64,000 bases of DNA from Aquisphaera insulae (GTDB lineage: Bacteria; Planctomycetota; Planctomycetia; Isosphaerales; Isosphaeraceae), in assembly GCF_011064615.1 (NCBI RefSeq), contig NZ_JAALJH010000007.1, positions 62,001 through 126,000 of the forward strand, read 5' to 3'. A model generated the notes under the pieces. The model saw only the letters and a program-made list of their open reading frames with translations, was not told where the DNA came from and made no database searches. The translations under genes and the position numbers were made by a program. Position 1 is the stretch's first letter; each line of letters begins with the position of its first letter. Positions 57,370 to 64,000 of the stretch are shown piece after piece.

Positions 57370-60300
57370 ATGTCGATCAAGCTCTCCAGCACGAACAACT
57401 ACCTGCTCTGCACGGCCGGCAACGACCTGTGGGTCTCCCAGGCGTCGGCGTCGTTTAGCGTGTTCCTGATGATCACGCCAGGGAGCAACTTGGCCGCGCT
57501 GGTCAACGCCGCGCCGATCGGCGGCTTGTACACGAATACCAAATGGAACCTCACGTTCGGGGCGGTCTCCGGCCAGACGATCGCTTTGACCCCCGTGATG
57601 CGGGGCGCGATTCATAGTTGCGGCACGACGGTCCAGATATCGGCGGGCGTCGTCTACCACATCGCCGGGGTGTGGCAATCGGGCTCGCAGGCGCTCTACG
57701 TCAACGGCATCCAGGTCAAGCTCCTCACGTTCGCGGAGCTGACGAGCACCATCACGAGCACGGACATGCGGCTCGCCGGCGCCCCGGCTGGCGCCGGAGT
57801 CGAGCTCTCGGATGCCGTGACTTGGAACGGCTATGCCCTGTCGCCGACCGAAATCGTGGCGATCCGGGACGGCGGCGATCCGGCCAGCATCGGTTCGTCC
57901 GCCACGACGCGTGTCCGCTGGAGATTCGACGGCGCGGTGGGGTCCGCGGTGGCGCCGGGGGACCCGGCCATCAAGAACGCGTTCGGCGGATCGACATCCT
58001 ACGACCTCACCCTCACCTCCGGCACCGGGGCGGGCGTCTACACGGCCCCACTGGTCCTTACGCCGGCCGCCAATGCCGCGCTCACCGTGCTCACGGGCGG
58101 GACGCTCGTGAGGGCCATGTTCTCGGCGGCGGTGAACGGCGTCCCGGCGACCCCGTCGTTGCTCATCACGGCCCCGACGATCGCCGTGAATGGAACAGTC
58201 GTTGGCCAACTCCAGCAACTCGACCTCGCGGGCACCTGCTCCGATTGGCTATTCCGTATTCCCGGGGGAGTGTCTGTGGATCCCGCGGACGCCGTGACCT
58301 TCTCGGCCCCCATGGGCTGGGCGAACACGAGCACCGGGATCACGTTCGGGGCCACGAACGCCCCCGTCGAGAACCGCGTCGGTCGTTCGGCGTTCGGGAC
58401 CGATGCGCTGGTCAAGACGCTCAAGCCCGGGATGAATATGGGCTGGTCGCCGAATGAGTCGAATCCCGGCGTCGTGCTCAAGAACTGGGCCGCGAAACTC
58501 GGTCTATGGCTCGGAGGAACGGTCTTCGACCGAAACGGCAACGGCACAATGCCGTCCACCACAGATCAAGGCCGAATATTCTACGAGACGTTCGGGTCAT
58601 GCACGAATGTAAACGAGATGGTTCCGCATCCAGACGGCGTGTATGCAATAGGATGGGACGATCTGGACGCGGCGAATGGCTACCCGACCGACTTCACTCT
58701 CGGGAAGTCGGCCGGCAGCGATCTCACAATCACTGAACTAGCGGGCTGCAGGAACCCAGGTGTCAATGGTGTCGGCAAGGTCAGGTTATATCAGATTACG
58801 CATAACACTCTGTTGACTGCTGTCCAACTATACGTGAACCTCTCGTGCTCGACGAAGGCCCCGAAGATATCGAATTTTGTCTTCTATCCGCCGGGCAGCT
58901 TCTCGTATACGCCTGGCGTGAAATGCGACCTGGACAAATCGGACCCGCTCGCGCTCGACCCCATGATGTTGGCCCGATTCCCCAACGGCATCGGGTCGGT
59001 GCGGTGCATCGACACGACGTGGGGCGCCTCAGGGCTCGGCGGCGGCGAATACGAGCCGGAGGACGCGAGAACCCCGACCGACCTGGCCACCGGGGTCCCG
59101 CTGATCACGGCGGTCGGCTGCTCTGCGATCCGGCCGTGGGATCCGGCCGTCTCGCCGTACGTCTACAGCTCGCACTTCGGCCAGACCTACCAGGCGACGC
59201 TCGGGGCCTCGATCACGGACCTCGGCTCGATCGACTCCCAGGGCAGGCGCGTCTCGACGATCATCGTCACGGATGCGTCGACGGCGCCGATCATCGCTGG
59301 GCAACGGCTCACGATCGATTCCGAGGAGATGGGCGTCCTCAGCGTCAATGGGACCAGCATCCTTGTTCGACGAGGTTCGCGGAGCACGACGCCGGCAACC
59401 CACACATCGGGCGTGGGAACGCTCGGCTCGGTGACGGTCTCTTTCCGATTCCCGATCAGCTCGACGACGTTCAGGCCGAATTCCCGCGTCATCGAGGTGG
59501 TATTGGCAACCCCCGGCGTGCTGATGACGGGACCGCTTTATCACTGCACCACCACGTCGAGTTGGGGCTCGCAGGCCATGACCGACGGCGGGTCGATTGG
59601 CTTCTCGGACGGATACATCACCCCCTTCCTCACCGGCCCGAACACGTTCCTCACCCTGCAGGACGCGATCGCCTCATCAGGACCCTATACGGCCTCGACG
59701 ACCACGAGCCTGAATTCGTCGCTGTGCCAGCTCAAGAAGGTCTGCCCGAGTAGTTCCTACCCCATCGAGGTTATCACCAGGATCGCGTCGACGTTCGGGG
59801 CGGATGCACACGTCGGCCTCCCGATCTGCGCGAACGACGACTTCGTGGATGCCATCGCTCGCCGAGTCCGCGACACCATGCCTGCGGGCCGCAAGGTCTA
59901 CCTGGAGTATGGGTGCGAGCCGTGGAACACATTCCCACCCTGGTATTTCCAGTGGGCGTTCAGTTACCACCTCTCCTACATGCTCAATGGGCCAGGGGGC
60001 GATCTGAGGGCGTGGAACATCGACCGGACCCAGCAGGTCGGCCAGCGGTTCAAGGCGATCTTCAACGAAGGCGGGCGGAACCGCGGTGGCGAGGTTCACG
60101 TAATCTACAATCACCAGTTCGTCAACACGGGCGGCGCCATCACGTCCGAAATGGACTACATCGGCAGCAAGGGATACGACATCGACGTGGTGGCCGTGGC
60201 ACCCTACACGGGCGCGCTGGGATTCACGACATCGTCGACCGTCGCGCTTTACCGCGGTGCCACGATCCCCGAAGGGATCGACATCCTGATCAACGGCATG

Positions 60301-61122
60301 TGGTACGGCGCGAACGGCTCGTTCGCGGCGATCCGGCAGGTGAGCCTCTCCTTTGCCGCGTCCGTCGCCGCGTACAACGCGAAGTACGGCAAGTCGGCGT
60401 TCCTGTACGGCTACGAGGGCGGCGACCAGGACCCGTGGCCTACACCGGGCGTGATCAGCGTCGGCAACAACTACGGATTCACGCTCGGGGCGGCAGTGGG
60501 CGCGTCGGACGCGACCATCACCCTCGGGAGCGGCCAGGCCGCGAAGCTCGGCATCGGGGATGACCTCATGATCTGCGCGCAGCCGTTCGGCCGGATGGCC
60601 GCGACGGACGAGTGGGTCCGGATCACGGGGATCAACGGGAACGTCCTGACCGTCACGCGCGGGCTGTACGGGACCTCGAACCAGAGTCACGCGTCCGGGA
60701 AGGCGGTCGTCTCGGACTTCTTCCTGAAGGCCCGCGACCTCGAATATCACCCGAACTGGAGGATCTGCTTCAAGGACTTCATCGCCATCCTCCAGCAGGC
60801 CGGCTTCCAGGGATGGAATCGCTACGCTTACGCCATGCCATGGCCGTACGGCAAGGCGTGGGGGACCTACACGACCTCCTCGCAGTTGCCGGGCAAGGGC
60901 GACGGCTCAGACGGAAAGACCGACAACCGCTTGTATCTCGCTCAGCGTGGTCTCCCGAATTCCGTGACGGCCGGCGTGATCCAGGACATGCGAAACGTGT
61001 CGGTGGTCGGGCAGGCGATCAACGAGTGGATGGCCGATGCTCGGTCGGGGAATGTGGTCGTCCCGCCCAAGTCCTCGAGTCGCACGGCGAAGAGATTCGT
61101 TCCCCGGCCGAGATTCAGGTGA
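57370..61122 (+). CDS. Giant fibre protein with LamG and glycosidase-like domains
   Basis: The 1250-residue protein has an N-terminal LamG-like domain (1-170: VYHIAGVWQSGSQALYVNGI), a beta domain, and a central TIM-barrel-like region at about 350-1040 with KTLKPGMNMGWSPNESNPGV, KVYLEYGCEPWN (E846, E850, near the acid/base place of GH clan A) and IDVVAVAPYTGALGF. Two small beta domains at about 634-690 and 1048-1115 resemble the insert in the major capsid protein. I infer a receptor-binding protein that degrades a surface glycan. Local GC drops around 58580-58900. Confidence 0.75.
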   Translation: MSIKLSSTNNYLLCTAGNDLWVSQASASFSVFLMITPGSNLAALVNAAPIGGLYTNTKWNLTFGAVSGQTIALTPVMRGAIHSCGTTVQISAGVVYHIAGVWQSGSQALYVNGIQVKLLTFAELTSTITSTDMRLAGAPAGAGVELSDAVTWNGYALSPTEIVAIRDGGDPASIGSSATTRVRWRFDGAVGSAVAPGDPAIKNAFGGSTSYDLTLTSGTGAGVYTAPLVLTPAANAALTVLTGGTLVRAMFSAAVNGVPATPSLLITAPTIAVNGTVVGQLQQLDLAGTCSDWLFRIPGGVSVDPADAVTFSAPMGWANTSTGITFGATNAPVENRVGRSAFGTDALVKTLKPGMNMGWSPNESNPGVVLKNWAAKLGLWLGGTVFDRNGNGTMPSTTDQGRIFYETFGSCTNVNEMVPHPDGVYAIGWDDLDAANGYPTDFTLGKSAGSDLTITELAGCRNPGVNGVGKVRLYQITHNTLLTAVQLYVNLSCSTKAPKISNFVFYPPGSFSYTPGVKCDLDKSDPLALDPMMLARFPNGIGSVRCIDTTWGASGLGGGEYEPEDARTPTDLATGVPLITAVGCSAIRPWDPAVSPYVYSSHFGQTYQATLGASITDLGSIDSQGRRVSTIIVTDASTAPIIAGQRLTIDSEEMGVLSVNGTSILVRRGSRSTTPATHTSGVGTLGSVTVSFRFPISSTTFRPNSRVIEVVLATPGVLMTGPLYHCTTTSSWGSQAMTDGGSIGFSDGYITPFLTGPNTFLTLQDAIASSGPYTASTTTSLNSSLCQLKKVCPSSSYPIEVITRIASTFGADAHVGLPICANDDFVDAIARRVRDTMPAGRKVYLEYGCEPWNTFPPWYFQWAFSYHLSYMLNGPGGDLRAWNIDRTQQVGQRFKAIFNEGGRNRGGEVHVIYNHQFVNTGGAITSEMDYIGSKGYDIDVVAVAPYTGALGFTTSSTVALYRGATIPEGIDILINGMWYGANGSFAAIRQVSLSFAASVAAYNAKYGKSAFLYGYEGGDQDPWPTPGVISVGNNYGFTLGAAVGASDATITLGSGQAAKLGIGDDLMICAQPFGRMAATDEWVRITGINGNVLTVTRGLYGTSNQSHASGKAVVSDFFLKARDLEYHPNWRICFKDFIAILQQAGFQGWNRYAYAMPWPYGKAWGTYTTSSQLPGKGDGSDGKTDNRLYLAQRGLPNSVTAGVIQDMRNVSVVGQAINEWMADARSGNVVVPPKSSSRTAKRFVPRPRFR

Positions 61123-61150
61123 TCGACCCGTAACGAAGCGAGGCACCACC

Positions 61151-61606
61151 GTGACGCTCTTTCGCGAACGCGATGTCCGACGGCTGATCGGCGAACTGCT
61201 CGAGCAGACAGGAGCTTTCGACGGGATCTATCTGTCGGGGCTTCCGGAGGGACGAGGAGAACGCGCAAGCGATATCCGGGCCGTGTGCATCGAGCCCGTC
61301 GAGTCTCGCCAGGCCGAGCCCTGGGACGACTTGGATGGCGAACCGATCATGACGTGCCAGATCTCCCTGACCCTCATGGCGAGGCACGAGGATCCCGAGA
61401 TCCGCGACGACATCGCCGAACTCCTCCTGAACGTCGCGGCGAACTCCCTCTGGCGAAGCAACCTCGGCGGCGCGGCGATCGCTTCGAAGACCCGTGTCCG
61501 GTCGTGGGCCTGGCAACCGACTGACGCCCCTGAGCGGCGCATCAAGGCCGTCCTGGAATACCAGTATCTGGTCGATGGCCTGACGGGATTCAACACGATC
61601 GAATGA
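61151..61606 (+). CDS. Tail terminator / tail completion-like protein
   Basis: The 151-residue protein (GTG start) has RDVRRLIGELLEQTGAFDGI, PIMTCQISLTLMARHEDPEI and ERRIKAVLEYQYLVDG. The alternating alpha-beta pattern and the position just before the tail tube fit a tail terminator. No diagnostic residue. Confidence 0.55.
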   Translation: MTLFRERDVRRLIGELLEQTGAFDGIYLSGLPEGRGERASDIRAVCIEPVESRQAEPWDDLDGEPIMTCQISLTLMARHEDPEIRDDIAELLLNVAANSLWRSNLGGAAIASKTRVRSWAWQPTDAPERRIKAVLEYQYLVDGLTGFNTIE

Positions 61607-61679
61607 CGGTGACTCGCTCTTCCAATCTCGCTCCGTTCGCTGATCACGCCTTCAACCGAATCACAGAGGAGGTTCTTCC

Positions 61680-62096
61680 ATGGCGGCTACCAAGCTGCAG
61701 GCCAATTGGACCGCGGTTTCACATGGCACGACCACCATCACCAGAGTTACCCAGGTGAGCTTCACTCAAGGGGGTTCGCTGAGCTCGTACTCCGCCGACG
61801 GGGACCACTATCCCACGGTCATCGTCAGCTTGCTCAACAAGCCCGGCGCCAAGGTAACCAGCTCGGACACGGCCACCCTGATGGGGCTGGCGCCGGGGAC
61901 CGTCGCCTCCTTCAGCGCGACGCACAAGGACGCGAAGGGGGCTACCGGAGGTGACGTTCTCTATGTCATGGCGAATGCGGTCGTCGAGAACGTCGACACG
62001 ACGGGCAGTCATGGCGAGTTCGGCTCTGCCACCATGTCCTTGCTGGGATTCTCGAGCGACGGCGTGACGAACCCGCTGAGCTTCACCCGGGCCTGA
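61680..62096 (+). CDS. Major tail tube-like protein
   Basis: The 138-residue beta-rich protein (TTTITRVTQVSFTQGGSLSS, TVASFSATHKDAKGATGGDV, FGSATMSLLGFSSDGVTNPL) precedes the tail chaperone, where the tube subunit normally sits. GAGGAGG-like sequence before the ATG suggests strong translation. A stem-loop follows. Confidence 0.65.
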   Translation: MAATKLQANWTAVSHGTTTITRVTQVSFTQGGSLSSYSADGDHYPTVIVSLLNKPGAKVTSSDTATLMGLAPGTVASFSATHKDAKGATGGDVLYVMANAVVENVDTTGSHGEFGSATMSLLGFSSDGVTNPLSFTRA

Positions 62097-62109
62097 TTGC
62101 CGGTCCTGG

Positions 62110-62133
62110 GCGGCTCCCGGCGTGGCGAGCCGC
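62110..62133 (+). terminator. Stem-loop after the tail tube gene
   Basis: GCGGCTC-(10 nt)-GAGCCGC is a 7-bp stem 13 nt past the stop. Probably modulates expression of the downstream genes. Confidence 0.4.
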
Positions 62134-62169
62134 ATGACTGACTCCTCCTGCGTAGAGTGAAAGGGCGAC

Positions 62170-62469
62170 ATGAACGCTCCGGATGCCCTCCTCATTCCCG
62201 AATCCTGGAAGGTGGGCGAGACACAGCTCGATCGGATCGACTCGATCCTGAGATTCGCCGAACCCGTGCTGAATGTGGACCGGGCCAGGGGAGGGCGGGC
62301 CTATATCCGTCGCCAGCCGGGCGGGCGTCTCTTCGTGACGCCCGACCCCGGCGACACGCTTCAGTTCCCGATCGGCCACCCAAGGGAAGGGACGCCGAGA
62401 TATGGCTGGGTGGTCCAGCCCGACGGCTCGGAGCACGGCTTCCTCGTCGAGAGGGCTCCCGATGCGTGA
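62170..62469 (+). CDS. Small tail-module protein
   Basis: The 99-residue protein (SWKVGETQLDRIDSILRFAE, DRARGGRAYIRRQPGG) has no recognised family. It overlaps the chaperone gene by 8 bp, so the two are coupled. Confidence 0.55.
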   Translation: MNAPDALLIPESWKVGETQLDRIDSILRFAEPVLNVDRARGGRAYIRRQPGGRLFVTPDPGDTLQFPIGHPREGTPRYGWVVQPDGSEHGFLVERAPDA

Positions 62470-62875
62470 TGAGCGAACTGTCCGGAAGGCGACTTTCACC
62501 GAAGGTCCTCGCGTCGTGCTCGGCGACGGCCAGGAGTGGACCTTCCCTCGCCCCTGGCTGCGTCTCTATCCAGTCCGCGGCGCGGACGGACGGCTTGCGG
62601 TCGGCGGCGGCATGGGCTACGGCGCCGACTACGAAGAACTCGTCGACCGCCTCGTCGAGTGCGGCACCGACGACACCTCATCCCGGCTGGCCCTCCAGTT
62701 CCAGATGGCCGGCCTTCTGCTCGGACGAAACTACGAGCTCGACGATCGAGACCTGCGGCGGCTCCTGGCCGTCGATCTCGCGGATCCGTCCTGCGAGGGT
62801 CGCTGGGCCCAGATCAACCAGATCCTGCTGGGCCGCCCCCCAAAACCTTCTGCCGATGGCTCCGCTACACCCTGA
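62462..62875 (+). CDS. Tail assembly chaperone, zero-frame (G-like) product
   Basis: The 137-residue protein has a beta N-terminus (VVLGDGQEWTFPRPWLRLYP) and helical C-terminus (DYEELVDRLVECGTDDTSSR, WAQINQILLGRPPKPSADGS). It lies between tail tube and the tape-measure candidate. Near its end the sequence C-CCA-AAA forms a slippery heptamer in the correct phase, so a fraction of ribosomes should make a longer GT-like protein. Confidence 0.75.
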   Translation: MRDERTVRKATFTEGPRVVLGDGQEWTFPRPWLRLYPVRGADGRLAVGGGMGYGADYEELVDRLVECGTDDTSSRLALQFQMAGLLLGRNYELDDRDLRRLLAVDLADPSCEGRWAQINQILLGRPPKPSADGSATP

Positions 62876-63027
62876 TCGCAAACGGGATCACCCGGGATCT
62901 CCCCTGGGAGGACGCCATCGGCGTGGCCCATATGCTGGTTGCTCTGGGACGCGCCGTGTCCCCGACACGTTGGGTTGAGAGCCTCTCCGTTCGCCGCGAT
63001 GAGGCGGCCCGAGAAGCCCTGTTCTGA
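62462..63027 (+). CDS. Tail assembly chaperone, -1 frameshift (GT-like) product
   Basis: After a -1 shift at 62839-62845 translation continues for 61 codons from 62845 (TFCRWLRYTLIANGITRD, then DAIGVAHMLVALGRAVSPTR) to a stop at 63025-63027. This extension has no good start codon of its own near the junction and a helical, protein-like composition. The arrangement matches lambda G/GT and its relatives. Confidence 0.7.
62839..62845 (+). promoter_or_regulatory. Programmed -1 ribosomal frameshift site
   Basis: CCCAAAA read as C-CCA-AAA in the zero frame fits X-XXY-YYZ. Just upstream, the phase C-CCC-CCA (62836-62842) also allows a shift. The shift joins the chaperone frame to the open -1 frame. 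Confidence 0.7.
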
Positions 63028-63067
63028 TCCGACTTCCTGTGATTCCGCGGGATGAGGAGCCATCACC

Positions 63068-64000
63068 GTGACCGAGGACCAGAGAGAAATCTCGGATGAT
63101 CAGCCGGACCGAGCCGCGGCCATCGAGCACCGCGGCCTTGCCTCGTTGCTCGGCGCGCTGCCTACCGGCACCCTCGATCCATTCGTGATCTTCCCGGCGG
63201 TTGAGTTCGAAGAGACTCGGCCGGAAGCCGCCGCCGATTCGATGGCGATGGCCGATCGTGGTTTGCCTCGTTCCTCGCCGTCCGAGTCGATCGTTGACCA
63301 GCCACCCAGACCCGCCGAAATGGCGTCTCAGCGGGACGCACTGAGGATGGCACGGGGGGCGATGATGACCTCGTCCCAACAACCGTTCTTACCCGGGCCG
63401 GGATCGAGTCCGCCAGGGAACGAGGTCTTGCACCCCTTCCTGGCACGCTCGCCCGACGTTCACCCTTCGGAGGACCGTATCAAGGGCCAATTTGATCCCT
63501 CGGCCTTGCTGCTCGACGTCTCGGCCGGGCGGACGGAGCGTGCCGGGCTGCCGACCTCCCGCGCCGGCCACTCGGTCGTCCCGGGGATCATCGAGGATCC
63601 TTCCGGATTGATGTCGACGGCCCTCGATCTGTCATCTTCGGCCTCGATCGTCGAGCGGGCGATGCCACCGGAGCAAGCTTGGGGACCGTCGCCGGGGAGT
63701 ACTCCGGCCCATTACGCGGACGAACTCGACGAGTTCGATTCAGCCCGCAGTTCTCGATTCGCCACCTCGCCCATCGTCTCCGCGACCGATCTGCTCGGGC
63801 CAGCTAGCTCCCCCGTGGACGGCCCGAGGGAATTGGGCCCCGCGGCTGCCTCGGAGCCCGCTTCGAGCATTCGTGAGGCCAGTCCGTGGGGAGAGCGAGG
63901 CCCTTCCACCCGGTTCCCAGTCCCGTCATCCCTTGACCTGGGTGCGACCGGCCCGGTCGGGAACTCCGGCTCGATCGACGAGATCTCCGGGGTGGCGGCC
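63068..64000 (+). CDS. Partial gene after the tail chaperone, tape-measure position
   Basis: A GTG at 63068 opens a frame that runs without stop to the window end (311 codons). The visible part is Pro/Ser/Asp-rich and looks disordered: VTEDQREISDDQPDRAAAIE, LLGALPTGTLDPFVIFPAVE, then repeated short blocks such as SSASIVERAMPPEQAW and DELDEFDSARSSRFATSPIV. Position after the chaperone suggests the tape-measure protein, but the usual long hydrophobic coiled coils are not yet visible. Confidence 0.6.
   Translation, partial: MTEDQREISDDQPDRAAAIEHRGLASLLGALPTGTLDPFVIFPAVEFEETRPEAAADSMAMADRGLPRSSPSESIVDQPPRPAEMASQRDALRMARGAMMTSSQQPFLPGPGSSPPGNEVLHPFLARSPDVHPSEDRIKGQFDPSALLLDVSAGRTERAGLPTSRAGHSVVPGIIEDPSGLMSTALDLSSSASIVERAMPPEQAWGPSPGSTPAHYADELDEFDSARSSRFATSPIVSATDLLGPASSPVDGPRELGPAAASEPASSIREASPWGERGPSTRFPVPSSLDLGATGPVGNSGSIDEISGVAA

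Larger units (their letters stand above)
42897..64000 (+). mobile_element. Tailed-phage morphogenesis module (prophage-like), right end outside window
   Basis: About 21 kb of consecutive plus-strand genes encode a papain-like peptidase, small membrane proteins, terminase, portal, scaffold, major capsid protein, connectors, fibre-like proteins, tail tube, tail chaperone with a frameshift site and the start of a tape-measure candidate. No integrase, repressor, replication gene or attachment repeat is visible. It may be a prophage, a remnant or a gene-transfer-agent-like element. Confidence 0.85.

Noticed and set aside
1..64000. CRISPR arrays, insertion sequences, rRNA genes
   Set aside because: I looked for regularly spaced repeats, transposase-like frames and rRNA-like sequence and saw none; the only tandem repeats are in coding low-complexity regions.

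Overview
The window is high-GC DNA that looks like a chromosome of Planctomycetota, most likely a member of the Isosphaeraceae; this rests on protein families, not on a marker gene. Supporting signs are a DUF1559 prepilin-like protein, DUF1080 repeats, three large Hanks-type kinases, a sigma factor fused to an extracytoplasmic domain, a PEP-CTERM protein and several proline/alanine-rich secreted proteins. I saw no rRNA, tRNA, CRISPR array or insertion sequence.

Positions 1-11.5 kb hold a truncated DUF1080 protein, a DUF433/DUF5615 antitoxin-toxin pair whose toxin is frameshifted, an isoprenylcysteine methyltransferase-like membrane protein, a zinc-ribbon/spherulin-4 membrane protein, a kinase fused to a beta-helix-like domain, a secreted rhodanese and a secreted beta-propeller. 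Positions 11.5-21 kb are regulatory: a transmembrane ECF sigma-thioredoxin fusion, a second ECF sigma with a candidate anti-sigma, and a minus-strand run of a membrane protein, a kinase, an FHA protein and a coiled-coil protein.

Positions 21.6-30 kb carry a CAP-domain protein, small lipoproteins, the DUF1559 protein, a group-2 RpoD-type sigma factor, a PII protein that lacks Tyr51, a HAD phosphatase, a receiver-like protein and a GT87-type membrane glycosyltransferase. Positions 30.2-42.1 kb hold rsmH overlapped by a large LysM membrane protein (the place ftsL normally has), another kinase, an AraC regulator, a PadR-HAAS pair with a candidate operator, a PEP-CTERM protein, a TrhA/hemolysin III-type protein and a receiver with Asn at the phospho-site.

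From about 42.9 kb to the window end every gene lies on the plus strand and forms a tailed-phage morphogenesis module: papain-like peptidase and small membrane proteins (probable lysis), terminase subunits, portal, scaffold, SU10/DUF5309-type major capsid protein, connectors, a block of LamG/Fn3/glycosidase-like fibre genes, tail terminator, tail tube, a tail-assembly chaperone with a canonical -1 slippery site, and the start of a tape-measure candidate. No integrase or repressor is in view, so prophage, phage remnant or gene-transfer-agent-like element cannot be told apart. The fibre-like genes lie before the tail-tube genes, which is unusual, and one small beta-domain appears both in the capsid protein and twice in the largest fibre protein.

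Several promoters fit TTGACA-16 bp-TANNNT, and many gene ends carry strong GC hairpins, mostly without clear T-tracts.
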